A DNA stretch of 64,000 nucleotides from Paramecium tetraurelia (Eukaryota; Ciliophora; Oligohymenophorea; Peniculida; Parameciidae): contig NW_001799627.1 of NCBI RefSeq assembly GCF_000165425.1, positions 208,205 to 272,204 of the forward strand, in the 5' to 3' direction. A program made the translations under genes and the position numbers. Each line of letters opens with the position of its first letter. The first letter of the stretch is position 1. The notes under the pieces were generated by a model, which was given only the letters and a program-made list of their open reading frames with translations, had not been told where the DNA came from and made no database searches. Of this stretch, positions 35,748 through 47,289 are shown in pieces.

Positions 35748-36954
35748 TTCCTAGCTCTAATTAGATAAATAATATATTTATTTCCAGAAATTTTGCAGCT
35801 TATGTACAATATTTAAGTAAAATTAATTGCGTAACAATAAAATGCAAATTAATATTAATAATTTTCATGGTAAAAAAATATATGAACCTCTTCTTAATTA
35901 AATATTCATACTTAACTCATGACTAGGATGTGAAAAACATGGTTGGACTACTACGAAATTAAGTATATATTAATTTATGTTTATTAATTTTAATATAATC
36001 AAAAAATGAAAAATGCTATTGATATTAGAATATACCTTGGATTTTGCAGTAAAAAGAGTAATACATTAATAATACACTTAATTTTAAATTATTACATTAT
36101 TATTTATTATTGTTTCAGTTAATAATCCTTAAAATATATTTATTTTTCACTTAATATAAAAATGTATTTAAAAGTTTTTTATTTAGTGATTTTTTACATT
36201 ATAGCATTTTTAAATAGTTATTGTAGAAGTAATTTTTTGTAATAAATTCATGATATAATCTATCTTATTCAAATATTTTAGTTAAAAACCAAGTTCAAAA
36301 GCAATCTAAACAATTATGATTTTAGAAAAATTATGTAATTTAATAAACGCCTTTCAGTTACAGCATTTTTATATTATTTGTATTTGCAAATAAATATTGC
36401 AGAATCACCTTTTTCTATTTATTCTTTATGAGATATGAATAAAACTTATTCCTTCAAGCTTCGATTTTATACTTTGGAATAACAAAACTTTTAATTTGCT
36501 TAATTTTATTTATACAACAATTTTGATAATATTGTATAACTAATTGGCTATTTCCATAATTTCTCTTAAATAGATCAATAATGTAAAATTCTAGACAATT
36601 TACACAGTATATTGAATTACATCCAAGTTTCTAAATTTATTTGTAAATGAATATCTACTAATCAGCATTCTACCACCTTTTATTTTGTTATGTTGCCCGA
36701 AATTCGATGGTAATTAAATATTAAAATGGGATCATTTGCAGCCAAATCATATTCATTATTTTTCTAAGGTATTATTGAGATGAGTAAATAAAGTTTCTGA
36801 TTTATTAATTCTTTTATGAGCATCTCAAATTCAGCTCAGCTTATGTTAACTCACCTAAATCGAGATAGCTCTGGGAGTAGAGGGTTAAAATGTAAGAAGA
36901 TAATTTTATGATAATTATTAAATTATCTATATATTAATGTTTATCAGGAATGAA
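35748..36954. other. Longest intergenic spacer, about 1.2 kb
   Basis: Divergent region between two head-to-head genes. It is extremely AT-rich with many poly-T and poly-A runs. No coding frame, tRNA or repeat array is convincing. Confidence 0.55.
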
Positions 36955-38188
36955 ATGAAGTCTGGTCTTCAAAGTAGCGATTCGTTCGTATTAAGTAATA
37001 AATCAACCAGTTAAGAGAAAATGTCTCAGGAGTAGAGTGCTCAATAATCACCTAAGAAGCGATCCCTGCTTAAATAAAAACATCATCTCATTCCACTTAC
37101 TGATAGGTTGGAAATTAGAAAATGCTATTATAATGATTAGTAAAACCAAGAGTTAAAATCACAAGAACATAGATTAAACAATTCTCTCTAAAAAAATAAA
37201 ATGAATTTACTTCCAAAACTATAAGGTTAGGATTCAGATAAGACTTTGTTTCAAACAGTTATTGAAATATTTCCTGCAGATCATCCAATTTGGAATGATT
37301 TAGTTGAAAAATCTTAGACTATAGAAGATGTTATTGAATCGAATCCAGCCTTTTTTTTAGGGTTAATGAGTAATTTTATAAATTCGATTATGATTAGCTC
37401 TTTATGTATAACAATCCAAACTACAAGCACTTAAAAATAAATTTCAGTTGAAGGCTATTCAAAGTTAATACCAATAGGATTATCAAAATGGCAGTGTAGG
37501 AAACCAAGATGTTCTATTGGATTAATCGAAGGCTCACGATTAAATGTGGGGCAAGAACCTTAAATAACTATACACTGGGAGTGTCTATAATGTATTTAGA
37601 ATATTTATATAAGTCTCAATATCTGCCTTTTAAGTTAGAAAAAAAGAGAAAATCTCCTCAGCCAGATTTCAACCCTAATTTAAGCCATTCGTCTTATTTA
37701 TCGACTTATAGATCTTAATTTTAAAATTGGAAACCTCAATATCCTGGCAAGATGACAAGAGAGACATCCTCAGTTGAGCCATAAAATTTGCCATTTATTT
37801 CGGAAACCAGTTATACTCGAGAATTCAAAAACAAAAGAACAGAAAGATCTCCTTTGTAAAAGATAGCAAAATTGTATGTAATTAAATTTTAATCAGAGGA
37901 CCCTTTGCTGAAAACTCCGAGTAATTAGTCAAAGAAAGTACATCTTCGTATTACTAATAATAACAATTTAATAGAATTCCTTCAAGAATAATGCGCCCAA
38001 TAAGTCCAAAATTATTCAATGCTAGTTTTGAAGGATAGTATACATCAGAATTTAATAAGTAAAATTAGATAATATTAAGATCTTACCACATAAATTCAGA
38101 TCAAGAATCTTCTTTTGCAAATAGATTTTATGAAAGTAATTCTGTCAAGAAAATCTTTGATAGAAAATTTGATAGTAAAATTTTTTGA
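36955..38188 (+). CDS. Basic protein with repeated Tyr-x-x-x-Phe motifs, possible ciliary microtubule protein
   Basis: 388 residues; ATG 36955, TGA 38186-38188; introns 37406-37427, 37592-37613, 37874-37896. The N-terminal part is Ser/Gln/Lys-rich; a short helical region (LFQTVIEIFPADHPIWNDLV) follows. The C-terminal half has short units of similar pattern: SSYLSTYRSQFQNW, TSYTREFKNKRTERS, GQYTSEFNKQN and SSFANRFYES. Such spaced aromatic plus basic units resemble those of SAXO-like and other microtubule inner or ciliary-tip proteins, but I cannot assign a family. An upstream ATG five bases earlier is closed at once by TGA, so 36955 is the start. Confidence 0.65.
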
Positions 38189-38213
38189 TTATTATTTCTA
38201 AATAAACAGTCAA

Positions 38214-39479
38214 TCACTTTTTCTCTGGTTTATAATATCTCTATGGTACAAATGGAGTTGGACTCAAAGTGATATTAACTTTGGATCCTCTAATGTCGGC
38301 TTATAATTGGGTTCCATCTTTAGCATATTCGTTGTTGATGAAAGCAAAGCCTAAACCTTTCTTTAGATTAGGTGAATAAGTGCCACTTGTAACAGAACCA
38401 ACCTTTTGTCCTTAGAATTCAATATCACAAGGTGGTCTAGCAATTCCTGATTGAGTGATGAAACCCATTCTTTTGAATTTGGCATCCTTTTATCTTTGGG
38501 GTAAAGCATCTCTACCGATAAAGGCAGCAGATTCATTGTATTTTCCAGTCTCTTTCTACATTATTAAATACAGACAAATACATTGGGTTTTCTGACAGTC
38601 CACATTAATTTGGCTTCATATGGGGAGATAGTGTCATCCATTTCGTGGCCATGTAAACACAATCCAGCTTCAAGACGCAATGAATCTCTGGCTCCCAAAC
38701 CACAGAATTAAGCCATTTTGGTAGCCAATAATTAGTCACACAATTCTTATGCTTTAGAACTCTCAACAGATATTTCGTAGCCATCTTCACCTGTGTATCC
38801 ACATCTATTAATTTGATAGTCTATTCCATTCTTTTTGATATTCACCATAAACATAAATGGTATCTTGTCTAAATTGTATTCTGTTCCGAAGACTTCGTTC
38901 AAAACCTTATGAGCATTTGGTCCTAAAAATAGATTCACAGAATTACCTTAGACAGCAATCAAAGGCTTGTCTTTGAGATACTCATATTAGACTTTGTAGT
39001 TATAATCCTTAATGATTTTGTCCATTTGTTTCATATCGATAAACTTGTTTCCAGCATTTACAACAATGTGACTTTTTTATTGAATACAAATTGATACATG
39101 TGATCATCTCTTTTAGCAACTATGGTATCATCAATGATGCCTGCTTTTTCATTCAATATCAAACACAATACGCTTTGTCCTGATTTCTTTGCTAATTGAT
39201 TGATTAATGACAATAATACATACTTTGGAAATCTCCGGTTGTGAGGGTTTCTACGAATTTCATTCTGTCTTCTCCAAAGACTTTGACTTGTCCCATGTGT
39301 GATACATCAAACAATCCACATGACTCTCTGCAATACAGATGCTCCTTCAAAACACCTTGTGGATATTGGACAGGCATTTCGTATCCAGCAAATGGAACCA
39401 TTTTGGCTTTGAGATTGACATGATAATCATGCAAATGCAATTTCATTAACTAGGTGAAACTATAAGATATCTTTTTCAT
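38214..39479 (-). CDS. GCVT: Glycine cleavage system T protein (aminomethyltransferase)
   Basis: Mitochondrial enzyme that takes the methylene group from lipoyl-bound glycine on H protein to tetrahydrofolate, releasing ammonia. 393 residues; ATG 39479, TGA 38216-38214, introns 39192-39223 (32), 39072-39097, 38556-38581. Motifs: [71 protein letters not shown] (folate pocket), [20 protein letters not shown] with the conserved Asp-Ser-Leu-Arg, [10 protein letters not shown], and the C-terminal [20 protein letters not shown] and PFVPQRYYKP. A short basic N-terminus ([20 protein letters not shown]) can serve as mitochondrial presequence. Length is normal. Converges with the preceding gene with just 25 bases between stops. 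Confidence 0.95.
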
Positions 39480-39701
39480 ATTTTATTATTTGAATGCAAT
39501 TAATATCATTTATTTCATTACATATTATTTTATTAATGAAAGTGAGATCCCATTATTCATTTCATATAATTAGAATGTTTGTCGATGTATTTCGAATATG
39601 GCTCTAATATTTTGAGCAGACACAATATTTAGTTGATAAATTAAAACTTGAAGAATAATTAAAGTGATAATTTAATCCAAAAATATTATTTATTTTCCAC
39701 A

Positions 39702-40589
39702 ATGGACATCAAACAATTAGAGAGACAGGTGAGGGAAATTACTGAATTACAGGATTCTATTAAATGTAAGACTAAACCTTTTCATATTTTTTAGAAACTT
39801 CAAATTATTGTTCCACTTTCCCTGAACACAGCGGCATGGTTGCCTTCATTATTGAAAGTGAGTTCATAAGTGCTAGAAAAGAGAGAAAGAAACTCTATTT
39901 GTTCCTCATTCATTAGATCATCCTTGATGAAAAAAATGCAAAAAGAATGGATTATCCGTATGTCAAGTGTTTCGGTCAAAAATTAAAGAAGTTAATCATA
40001 GATTATGCATAGTAATTAATGAATTTAAGTTTAGTTAAGTGGATGATATTGCAGATTTGGAGAAGGCCTATGCTGTTATTAGAAGATGGGAAAAGGACTT
40101 AATTTATCATCCAATATTTTTGGATAAGTTGAGAGGCATACTTCAACCAAAATACGATCAATTGAAGTACTAGCAAATGATTGTTAATTAAATAACTTAG
40201 AATGAATTAGCAAGCAATAAAATTCTAGTTCAAAATTTATAAATTATTTAATAATTTGATTCAACATACAAATTGTATTTGCATTTGAAGTCCTTAAGAG
40301 ATATTGATGACAAATGTCTAGATTTCAATACGAATTTCGATAAATATATGATGAAGTGTGAACTTGAAAAAATTGAAGATTATGAAATGATAGACGATCT
40401 TTTAGAATAAGGAGAAGCCTCTAAAACCTTTTTATCTGAAGTAAGCACTTATTACTATCTTAGAACATATGTTAGACTTAGATTCATTATTTGGACCTAG
40501 CCAGACTAGGAGAACATCTAATTAAGGAGGACTTTGAAAAAAAAGATAATAAAATCGAATATTACAAATCAAAAAGACCCATTTAATGA
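39702..40589 (+). CDS. RNA polymerase II CTD-interacting (CID) domain protein
   Basis: 270 residues; ATG 39702, TGA 40587-40589; introns 39766-39794, 40012-40034, 40441-40463. Residues 1-130 match the ENTH/VHS-like CID fold found in Pcf11, RPRD1 and SCAF proteins: an N-terminal helix (LERQVREITELQDSIKQTS), then FIISEF-like SGMVAFIIESEFISARKE, RKKLYLFLIHQIILDEKNA with the typical L-xx-LYL-xx-xI-x-N/D pattern, and DIADLEKAYAVIRRWEKDLI. The remaining part is a helical coiled coil (LHLKSLRDIDDKCLDFNTNF) similar to RPRD-type tails. It probably reads the phosphorylated polymerase tail and acts in termination or RNA processing. Family certain to the fold level, less so to the subfamily. Confidence 0.75.
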
Positions 40590-41353
40590 TCAATATCAAA
40601 TATATTTGCATTATTATATTGCATTTTTATTATTATTATTCCATTAATCTATATATCTATATGTCTTCTTATGTTAAATTATTAAGAAGAATTGATATTC
40701 AAGATTATTATTATTTGTAATTTAACATTTCTAAAAATTGTTAAAATTGTTTATTATTATTTATACTTAATAATCCTTTGTCAAAAAATAAAAGTCATTT
40801 AATTAAAATTAGTTAATAAATTTAATTAATTGTATTAATTATATTCCCCTATTCTAATTTTAATGAATGATATATTCTTAACTTACCCAAAAATGATTTT
40901 TACAGATTGATAGTTGTCTATTGACACTCACTATGATAGAACAAAAGATTTTTATGTATAATTTTGTTCTTATTAATTTATTTTATGATGGAATGAAAAA
41001 CTAATAAATATTTTTATTTTGATGTAATGAAAAAATAAGGAACTCTTGCCTTGTGTTATCGTATCGTCAGAACTTGATGTCCAGTAATAGGATTTACAGT
41101 AATAAGTAGTTATTTTTATTTAATAATAAACAAGAATTTTCAAAATGTAGGTCCTATATAAATTGCTAAATTCTTCATTGTGTGCGATAATTGTAAGGTA
41201 TTCATAAAATTTAGTTTATGAAGGAAAGATATATTACTGAACGATTGTTCAATTAAAATGAAGAATTAAAAAAGAGTATTGAAATAACTGAATTTTGGTA
41301 TTAAAAGGGATATCTGATTGATTAAGTAAAACAAAAATAAATTTATTAGGAGA
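40590..41353. other. Intergenic spacer, 764 bases
   Basis: AT-rich with a somewhat more GC-balanced patch near 41040-41100. No coding frame or recognisable RNA structure found. Confidence 0.5.
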
Positions 41354-42118
41354 ATGTTACCATCTGATATAATAGCCCCTTAGCGTAAGGCTTGGACCTT
41401 TGAAGAAGATCATCAATTGTAAGAATTGCGATAAAGCATGGGATTGGACTGGATTGAAGTCGCTCGTTAAATTGGAGGGAGAAACCCATCACAATGTGCT
41501 CAGAGATGGAAACGAATCAAAGGCTATAAGCTGAGAAGATAATGGACTTCAGAGGAAGATGATAAACTAAAGAGTTTAGTCAAAGAATATGGATACCATT
41601 GGAGTAGAATCGCCAAATTATTGCCAAATAGATCAGGCAAGTAAATTAGAGAGCACTATTTGAACCAATTGCACCCAAATTTGAACACTGAACCTTGGAG
41701 TGTAGAGGAGGATGAGTAATTATTAGAAATATATAAAAAAATTGGGGGGAAATGGAGTGCCATATAGAAAAAATTGAATGGGAGATCGGAAAATAGCATA
41801 AAGAATCGATTTTATTCATACCTTAGATCGAAACATTTTGGAGTTAAGAACCCATACTACATTGTTCCAGAATAAGTAAAAATAACAAAGACTGATTAAA
41901 AACAAAATAAAATAGATGAAATTCACTCTCAAGATTACTCAGTTTAAATTTATTGGAATAATACTTAATAATACATGCTACCAATGAGTACGAACAGTTA
42001 TCCTTCAATGAGTCCAGTGAATAACTTTCCCTCTTTTTAAATATTTTATCCGGTTTTGACTTGCCCTCCTCCCCATTATTTATTGCCATATACGTCAAAT
42101 GTTATCTAACCATGTTGA
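41354..42118 (+). CDS. Three-repeat (R1R2R3) Myb-domain protein
   Basis: 254 residues in a single exon, ATG 41354 to TGA 42116-42118. Three consecutive SANT/Myb repeats: AWTFEEDHQLQELRQSMGLD with WIEVARQIGGRNPSQCAQRW; QWTSEEDDKLKSLVKEYGYH with WSRIAKLLPNRSGKQIREHY; PWSVEEDEQLLEIYKKIGGK with WSAIQKKLNGRSENSIKNRF. All nine regularly spaced Trp/aromatic positions needed for the helix-turn-helix cores are kept, with Tyr or Phe at the last position of repeats 2 and 3. The C-terminal 100 residues are polar, rich in Tyr, Pro and Ser. A nuclear DNA-binding factor of the c-Myb/animal 3R class, possibly linked to the cell cycle as in other 3R-Mybs (inference). Confidence 0.93.
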
Positions 42119-42695
42119 ACAGATATGAATATGTATATTTTATAGAGTATAAAAATATTTTATAATTTCTTATTTTCCAATAAATTAATACTTAAAATTC
42201 ACGTTATAAGTCATTATAAGTATTAGCAAAAGGTCTTACCTTTTGATACAAATTTTGACTAATTTTAACATTTATTTTATATATATATATTTCAATTTAG
42301 CAAAAGTTTCAAGTGCTAATTTAGAATAAAACGAATGATTATTTAGTAAAGAAGTAATTGTTTTTTGATACAATTTTTTACTTGCTTATTAATTTTATTG
42401 AAATGTTCATTAGATAAGAATTCGAAAGAGTTGTAAATTTAATTTATTGTAGTAATTATATTTAGGTTATGTATGTTACTATAATAAATTAACATAAATT
42501 CTGATTTTTATTTAATTGCTGGAGTGTATAAAATGATTTATAAAGCATATAGAGTGCTATTATTTTATAAATAGGGATAATTATCAAATGATGCAACGAT
42601 TTTGGAAGAATGGGCTTTGATGATAAAATGAGGAGATAATGTGTGGATAAGTAATAATTATTTGCAGATTAAATTAAAATATCTTAATATAACAC
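42119..42695. other. Intergenic spacer, 577 bases
   Basis: Two related segments near 42230-42270 and 42355-42385 share a TTTTGATACAA core, otherwise plain AT-rich sequence. Confidence 0.45.
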
Positions 42696-44049
42696 ATGGT
42701 ATACTATCTGATTGGTGCTCCTCACAAGTCTAACGAATAGACGGCTTGGTTGGAGACGGAGAAACACGTTCTGACTTCTGGAATATCGAGATAAGCTAAG
42801 GGGAGAATTTTGCAGACAGAGATAGGAAAATTCAAGTTGGGGAATTTGGATCACTTGATGTTCATCAATGATAGTTTGTTGAAATAGGAATCAGTTGTGG
42901 AGAGTTTGCTTAAGAAGATTGAGAGATAGTATTTGGATGTCACAGAGAAGGTTAGTTATGACTTCATAATTGAATTGAAAGAGGGTCCATGTATGATAAG
43001 AAATATTATTCTTAGAGAGCATTGAGAATTTTTTATTCTAATTCAAATGGAATGACCAAACCTTCCCAAGAGCATCAGCATTAAGCGAATTAGTCAAGGC
43101 AATTTCATCCGTAAAGAATTTATTTATGCTGATTAGAGAGCAACCCATGTGGAGACAGATTTGAGACAAAAATCAACCAGTTATTAAGAATTGAAGAATC
43201 AGAGTTAACAAGTGGCAAGGAAGGAAGGAAATCTAATGGTGAGGGACTTGGTCGATGTCCTAAAGGAACCCATAGTCAAACCAAGGGATTTCATTTACAG
43301 CGATTATCTAACAACTTTGGTGGCTATAGTACCAAAGACATAGATTTAGGAATGGTTAGCTTGTTATGAATTTTTATGTGAAAATGTTGTGCCATAATCA
43401 GCAAGGTATTTATTAGACAATAAATATATAGATAATTCTAAATTGAAGATAAAGATAATTTGACAATTTGGAGAGTGGTGATCGTTAGGCAATCTTTCGA
43501 TAAGGATCACGACATCGAAGTTGCTGATAAAGGTGATGATGACAAGGGAAAGAAGTAGAGGTAAACTCCAGTCGAGGAATTCATTTAAAAGGCAAGAGAT
43601 AAATTGAGAATTACTGTTAAAGAATTTGAATACAAATCATAGGAATCAAAAGAAAGAGAAAAATTGAGATTGGATCTCAAGTCCAAATCAGATCACATGA
43701 ATGTATCTGAACATCCATATAAATTACATAGACTACATTAAAATAAGCATGCGAAAAAGCATTTAGTGACTTATACATTACGTATATGCATTTGAAGGTT
43801 CTCAGATTAGTTGTGGATATTGCTATGAGATTTGGAGCAGCTGAACCAAATATTTAATGCATCCTTAAAGTATGAATAAATACTATATAATCTAAATAGC
43901 CAGATCAAGGAAAAGAGAAGAAGGTTCAATAATCCCTTTTGAAATTGTTTGCTGATCCTTCTCAAGTAGGGTTATATGGAACGAAAGAAGAATTAGAGGA
44001 CACTGAGGATTTCTTCCCATTTGTGTATGTTCCAATTAACATTCCATGA
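42696..44049 (+). CDS. VMA5: V-type H+-ATPase subunit C
   Basis: Peripheral stalk subunit that joins V1 to V0 and is released when the pump is switched off. 405 residues; ATG 42696, TGA 44047-44049; introns 42991-43015, 43111-43136, 43406-43431, 43703-43731, 43870-43899. Landmarks: the start MVYYLIGAPHKSNEQTAW, KLGNLDHLMFINDSLLKQES, FLFQFKWNDQTFPRASALSE (family: F-x-WD-x-A-K-Y/F-P), MVRDLVDVLKEPIVKPRDFI, DYLTTLVAIVPKTQIQEWLA, YEFLCENVVPQSAR, ACEKAFSDLYITYMHLKVLR, VVDIAMRFGAAEPNIQCILK and the end FFPFVYVPINIP. Length is close to other subunit C proteins. The thiolase gene starts 78 bases downstream on the same strand. Confidence 0.94.
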
Positions 44050-44127
44050 AATCTAATTTTAGGAATGGAGATTTATCCAAATACAAAAACAATTATTTGC
44101 AATTTAATTAAATAAAATATCTTATTC

Positions 44128-45389
44128 ATGCAAAGAGTCCAACATCTCAGTGCTTAAGTCAATAATTGTACACCTGTTCCACCAAGAAGTGATAACGACG
44201 TTGTCATTTGCGGTGCCGTTAGAACCCCTTTGACCAAAGCCAAAAGAGGATTATTGAGAGACACTCCTCCTGAAATCCTTCTTAGCACAGCCTTCACAGG
44301 TCTTTTGGAAAGAACCAAGGTTGATCCAAAATTGATCCAAGACATCGTTGTTGGTAATGTCAATCAACCTGGAAGTGGTGCCATTGTATCTAAGATGGCT
44401 GCCTTCTTATCTGGATTCCCAGATACAACTTGTTTGACAGCAATCAATAGATTCTGTTCATCAGGAATTGAAGCATGTGCTGTCATTGCTGCCAAAATTA
44501 GATCTGGAATGTTGGATATTGGTATTGGAGCTGGAGTTGAACAAATGACTATGTATGATATGTAAAGTCAAATGAACGCTGAATTACTCAGTGATGCTAT
44601 CTTTGATCATCCATGTGCAAGAGATTGCTTATTGGGTATGGGATAAACATCTGAGAATGTTGCAGCCCAATTTGGAGTCACAAGATTGTAATAAGATAAA
44701 TTTGCTTATGAATCCTAATAAAAGGCTTACAAAGCATAATAAGAAGGATTATACAAGGATGAAATAATTCCAGTCAAGACCTTCATTAAAGATGGAGATA
44801 AAACTAAAGAAGTCATTGTTACAGAAGACGATGGAATCAGAAAGGAAACCACTCTTGAAGGCCTTGGTAAATTGAAGCCTGCCTTTGGAAAGGATGGATC
44901 AACAACAGCTGGTAACTCCTCTTAAGTTACTGATGGTGCTGCTGCTGTTCTTTTGGCTAGAAGATCTGTTGCCAAGAAATTGGGATTACCAATCTTAGCC
45001 AGATTTGTTGATTACACTGTTGCTGGTGTACCACCCAATATCATGGGTATTGGACCAGCTGCTGCTATCCCATAATTATTATAAAGAAATGCTTTGAAAC
45101 CAAATGACATCTGCATCTATGAAATTAATGAAGCCTTTGCCAGTTAATCTGTTTACTCAGTTGAAAAGATTGGAATTGAACCAAGCAGAGTTAATCCAAA
45201 GGGTGGTGCTATTGCCTTGGGACATCCATTAGGTATATAAAAATTTAAAGTTTAGGATGTACTGGTGCCAGATAAGTTGCCACTTTATTACCAGAAATGA
45301 AGAGAAAGAAGGCTAAGTATGGTGTCATTTCTATGTGTATTGCTACTGGTATGGGTGCTGCTGCCTTAATTGAAAATGAATAATAATGA
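44128..45389 (+). CDS. ACAA1: 3-ketoacyl-CoA thiolase, peroxisomal type
   Basis: Last step of beta-oxidation: 3-ketoacyl-CoA plus CoA gives acetyl-CoA and a shortened acyl-CoA. 412 residues; ATG 44128, TGA 45387-45389; one intron, 45233-45255. Active site: acyl-accepting Cys in NRFCSSGIEAC, His in GGAIALGHPLG and the second Cys in CTGARQVATLLPEM; NEAFASQSV is the usual ENEAFA block. The N-terminus MQRVQHLSAQVNN has the shape of a PTS2 signal (R-[LV]-x5-[HQ]-[LA] type), closely parallel to the MQRLQVVLGHL start of human ACAA1. Codon use is more GC-rich and less TAA/TAG-dependent than the neighbours, which suggests high expression. Peroxisomal location is therefore likely but inferred. Confidence 0.95.
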
Positions 45390-45431
45390 GTTTATTGTAC
45401 AAAATAAAAAAGAATATATTTATATATATAA

Positions 45432-47101
45432 ATGGATTAAGAAAATGAAGATGTGCGTCTAGCGTTTCCTGAATATCTAACCAATAAAGATGAAGACGAG
45501 TAAATGCTAGATCAATGCATTTAGCAATTTGAAAAAATACAGGATTGCTAAGATTAATCAATTAGAAATTTAATAGAAGCTAAATTGGCTGTTGTGATCA
45601 ACCAAACACCTCATTCCTCAGTTGTAAGTTTGTACGAGAACTTAGCTGCCGAGTATAAAATTTCTGTATTATTTATCAACAAAAAATAGCCTAAACATCA
45701 CAAAGTGTCAAAGTTTTTTAATCAATTCCCCTCTATGAAAGTGACCAATGAATTTATTGATGGTAAGATCCTCCAATTGCCTTGGCCAGTTATTGGTGCT
45801 TTAAAAGCATAAGATTTATAAGATCATTTGCTAAAGATATTTAATTTTAATTATGGAAGAGTTGGATTGCATGAATTTCCCTTACTGTGGTTTCCTAAAT
45901 TATTAAAATCTTACACTTTTCTCCTAGATAATTTGTTCAACACTAAAACTAAACTATTGCAAGATGAAAAATATTATTTGGCCATAATGGTATGCATATT
46001 CTCCATATTTTAGGGGGCAGCTGCATCTGGATGCGAATAATTATACCTATTACTCTCACAGATATTCTATCTAAACGAGGGAGATAGGAATTGGATAGAA
46101 GTAGGCTATGACTGTGTTGATGCTCATATTTAATAATTAGATCCTATCTGTAAACTCTTGATAACTAAACCATGGGATCCTCAACTCTCCAAAGAATTGC
46201 ATAAACTACTCAAAGGCAAGTGGAGAAGAAAAGAACTAGTGTAAGCCTTGATGATATTCATATTCTACAACAATTTGGGAAGTTTTTCTTTGGGGAATGG
46301 TATCGTTAAAGAGATGGATGTCACTGTTGGTAACAACTCTGTGAATAACAGTGTCCAATATGCTTAACATGAATCCTTGATTGATTTTATCCAAAACGAA
46401 TCCATACTCTAAGAACTTAAGCAATCTGCACTTCTTGAGGAAGAACTTCCACCTGAAGAAGCTCATGTGCAAATTCAAATTAGATAAAAAACCTCTCAAT
46501 CATACAGTTTTTATGTTGAGGAAACAGATTAACAACTTAAATTACATTTTGATGAAAAGTTCTCTAAGCATTTTTCACACTCTGAATTAACTTATTGCGA
46601 AAGCAAAAGTGTTTTGAGATCTTCAGTAAAATTGTTTGAAATTATTAGGAATATTCGTTTTAATTGAATAGCTATCCTGTTTTAAAAGAAGCCTTTTTAG
46701 AAGGAGCAGATGCTATCAGTAATTTATTATAAGAAGTCAAGCATATGACAAGAAATTCATTTGGAAATGAGGAAGTGGCTACCACTGCCTTTAGAAAAGC
46801 AATACGTTATTATGGGGAAGGACAATTCAGATATTAGCATGAAGATATTGATTATTGGGCATAGGTATTCATAAATAACATATTTTTATTATGAAAGATG
46901 GAGAAGCTACTTCCACAATAATTGAAATAATTCATTAAAATACTTATTTGGACTCCAAATGTGATATCAAAATCCCATATTGAGTAAATTTAACTCTAAC
47001 TATCAGCCGATGAATTGTGTCATATCATACTTCTAACCGTTGCAGCAAAAATTGAAACTTAATTAATTTATTTATCTAAATCCTTAGTTGAGTTTATGTG
47101 A
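45432..47101 (+). CDS. SESN: Sestrin
   Basis: Stress- and leucine-responsive regulator of TORC1 in animals. 529 residues; ATG 45432, TGA 47099-47101; introns 45990-46013, 46626-46648, 46865-46897. The N-terminal AhpD-like half has the sestrin blocks FPLLWFPKLLKSYTFLLDNL, YYLAIMGAAASGCEQLYLLL, LITKPWDPQLSKELHKLLKG and KWRRKELVQALMIFIFYNNL with SFSLGNGI. The C-terminal half has YSFYVEETDQQ, TTAFRKAIRYYGEGQFRYQH (family: TFRRAIWNYIH...DDYDY) and the closing helices LKQFIKILIWTPNVISK and LCHIILLTVAAKIETQLIYL. In human SESN2 the redox centre is C-S-Y-x4-H; here Cys is kept (GCEQL) but Tyr and His are replaced. The gene starts only 42 bases after the thiolase stop. Confidence 0.88.
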
Positions 47102-47289
47102 AGTATTATTACATGTAAATATACATATATTTCAATATTTTATTGCTGAAATAAATTTATTTTATTAACACTCCTTAAATTCACAATTATCAATACATGT
47201 AACCAATTTATAATCAGACATTTTCCACACCAAGACAACATGTCCAAGCTTCACCATAACAATAAATTAGCAATAATTACAATTAATTA

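Noticed and set aside
36850-36900. tRNA-like string with ATAGCTCTGGGAGTAGAGG resembling an A box
   Set aside because: No matching acceptor stem, anticodon stem or B box follows.
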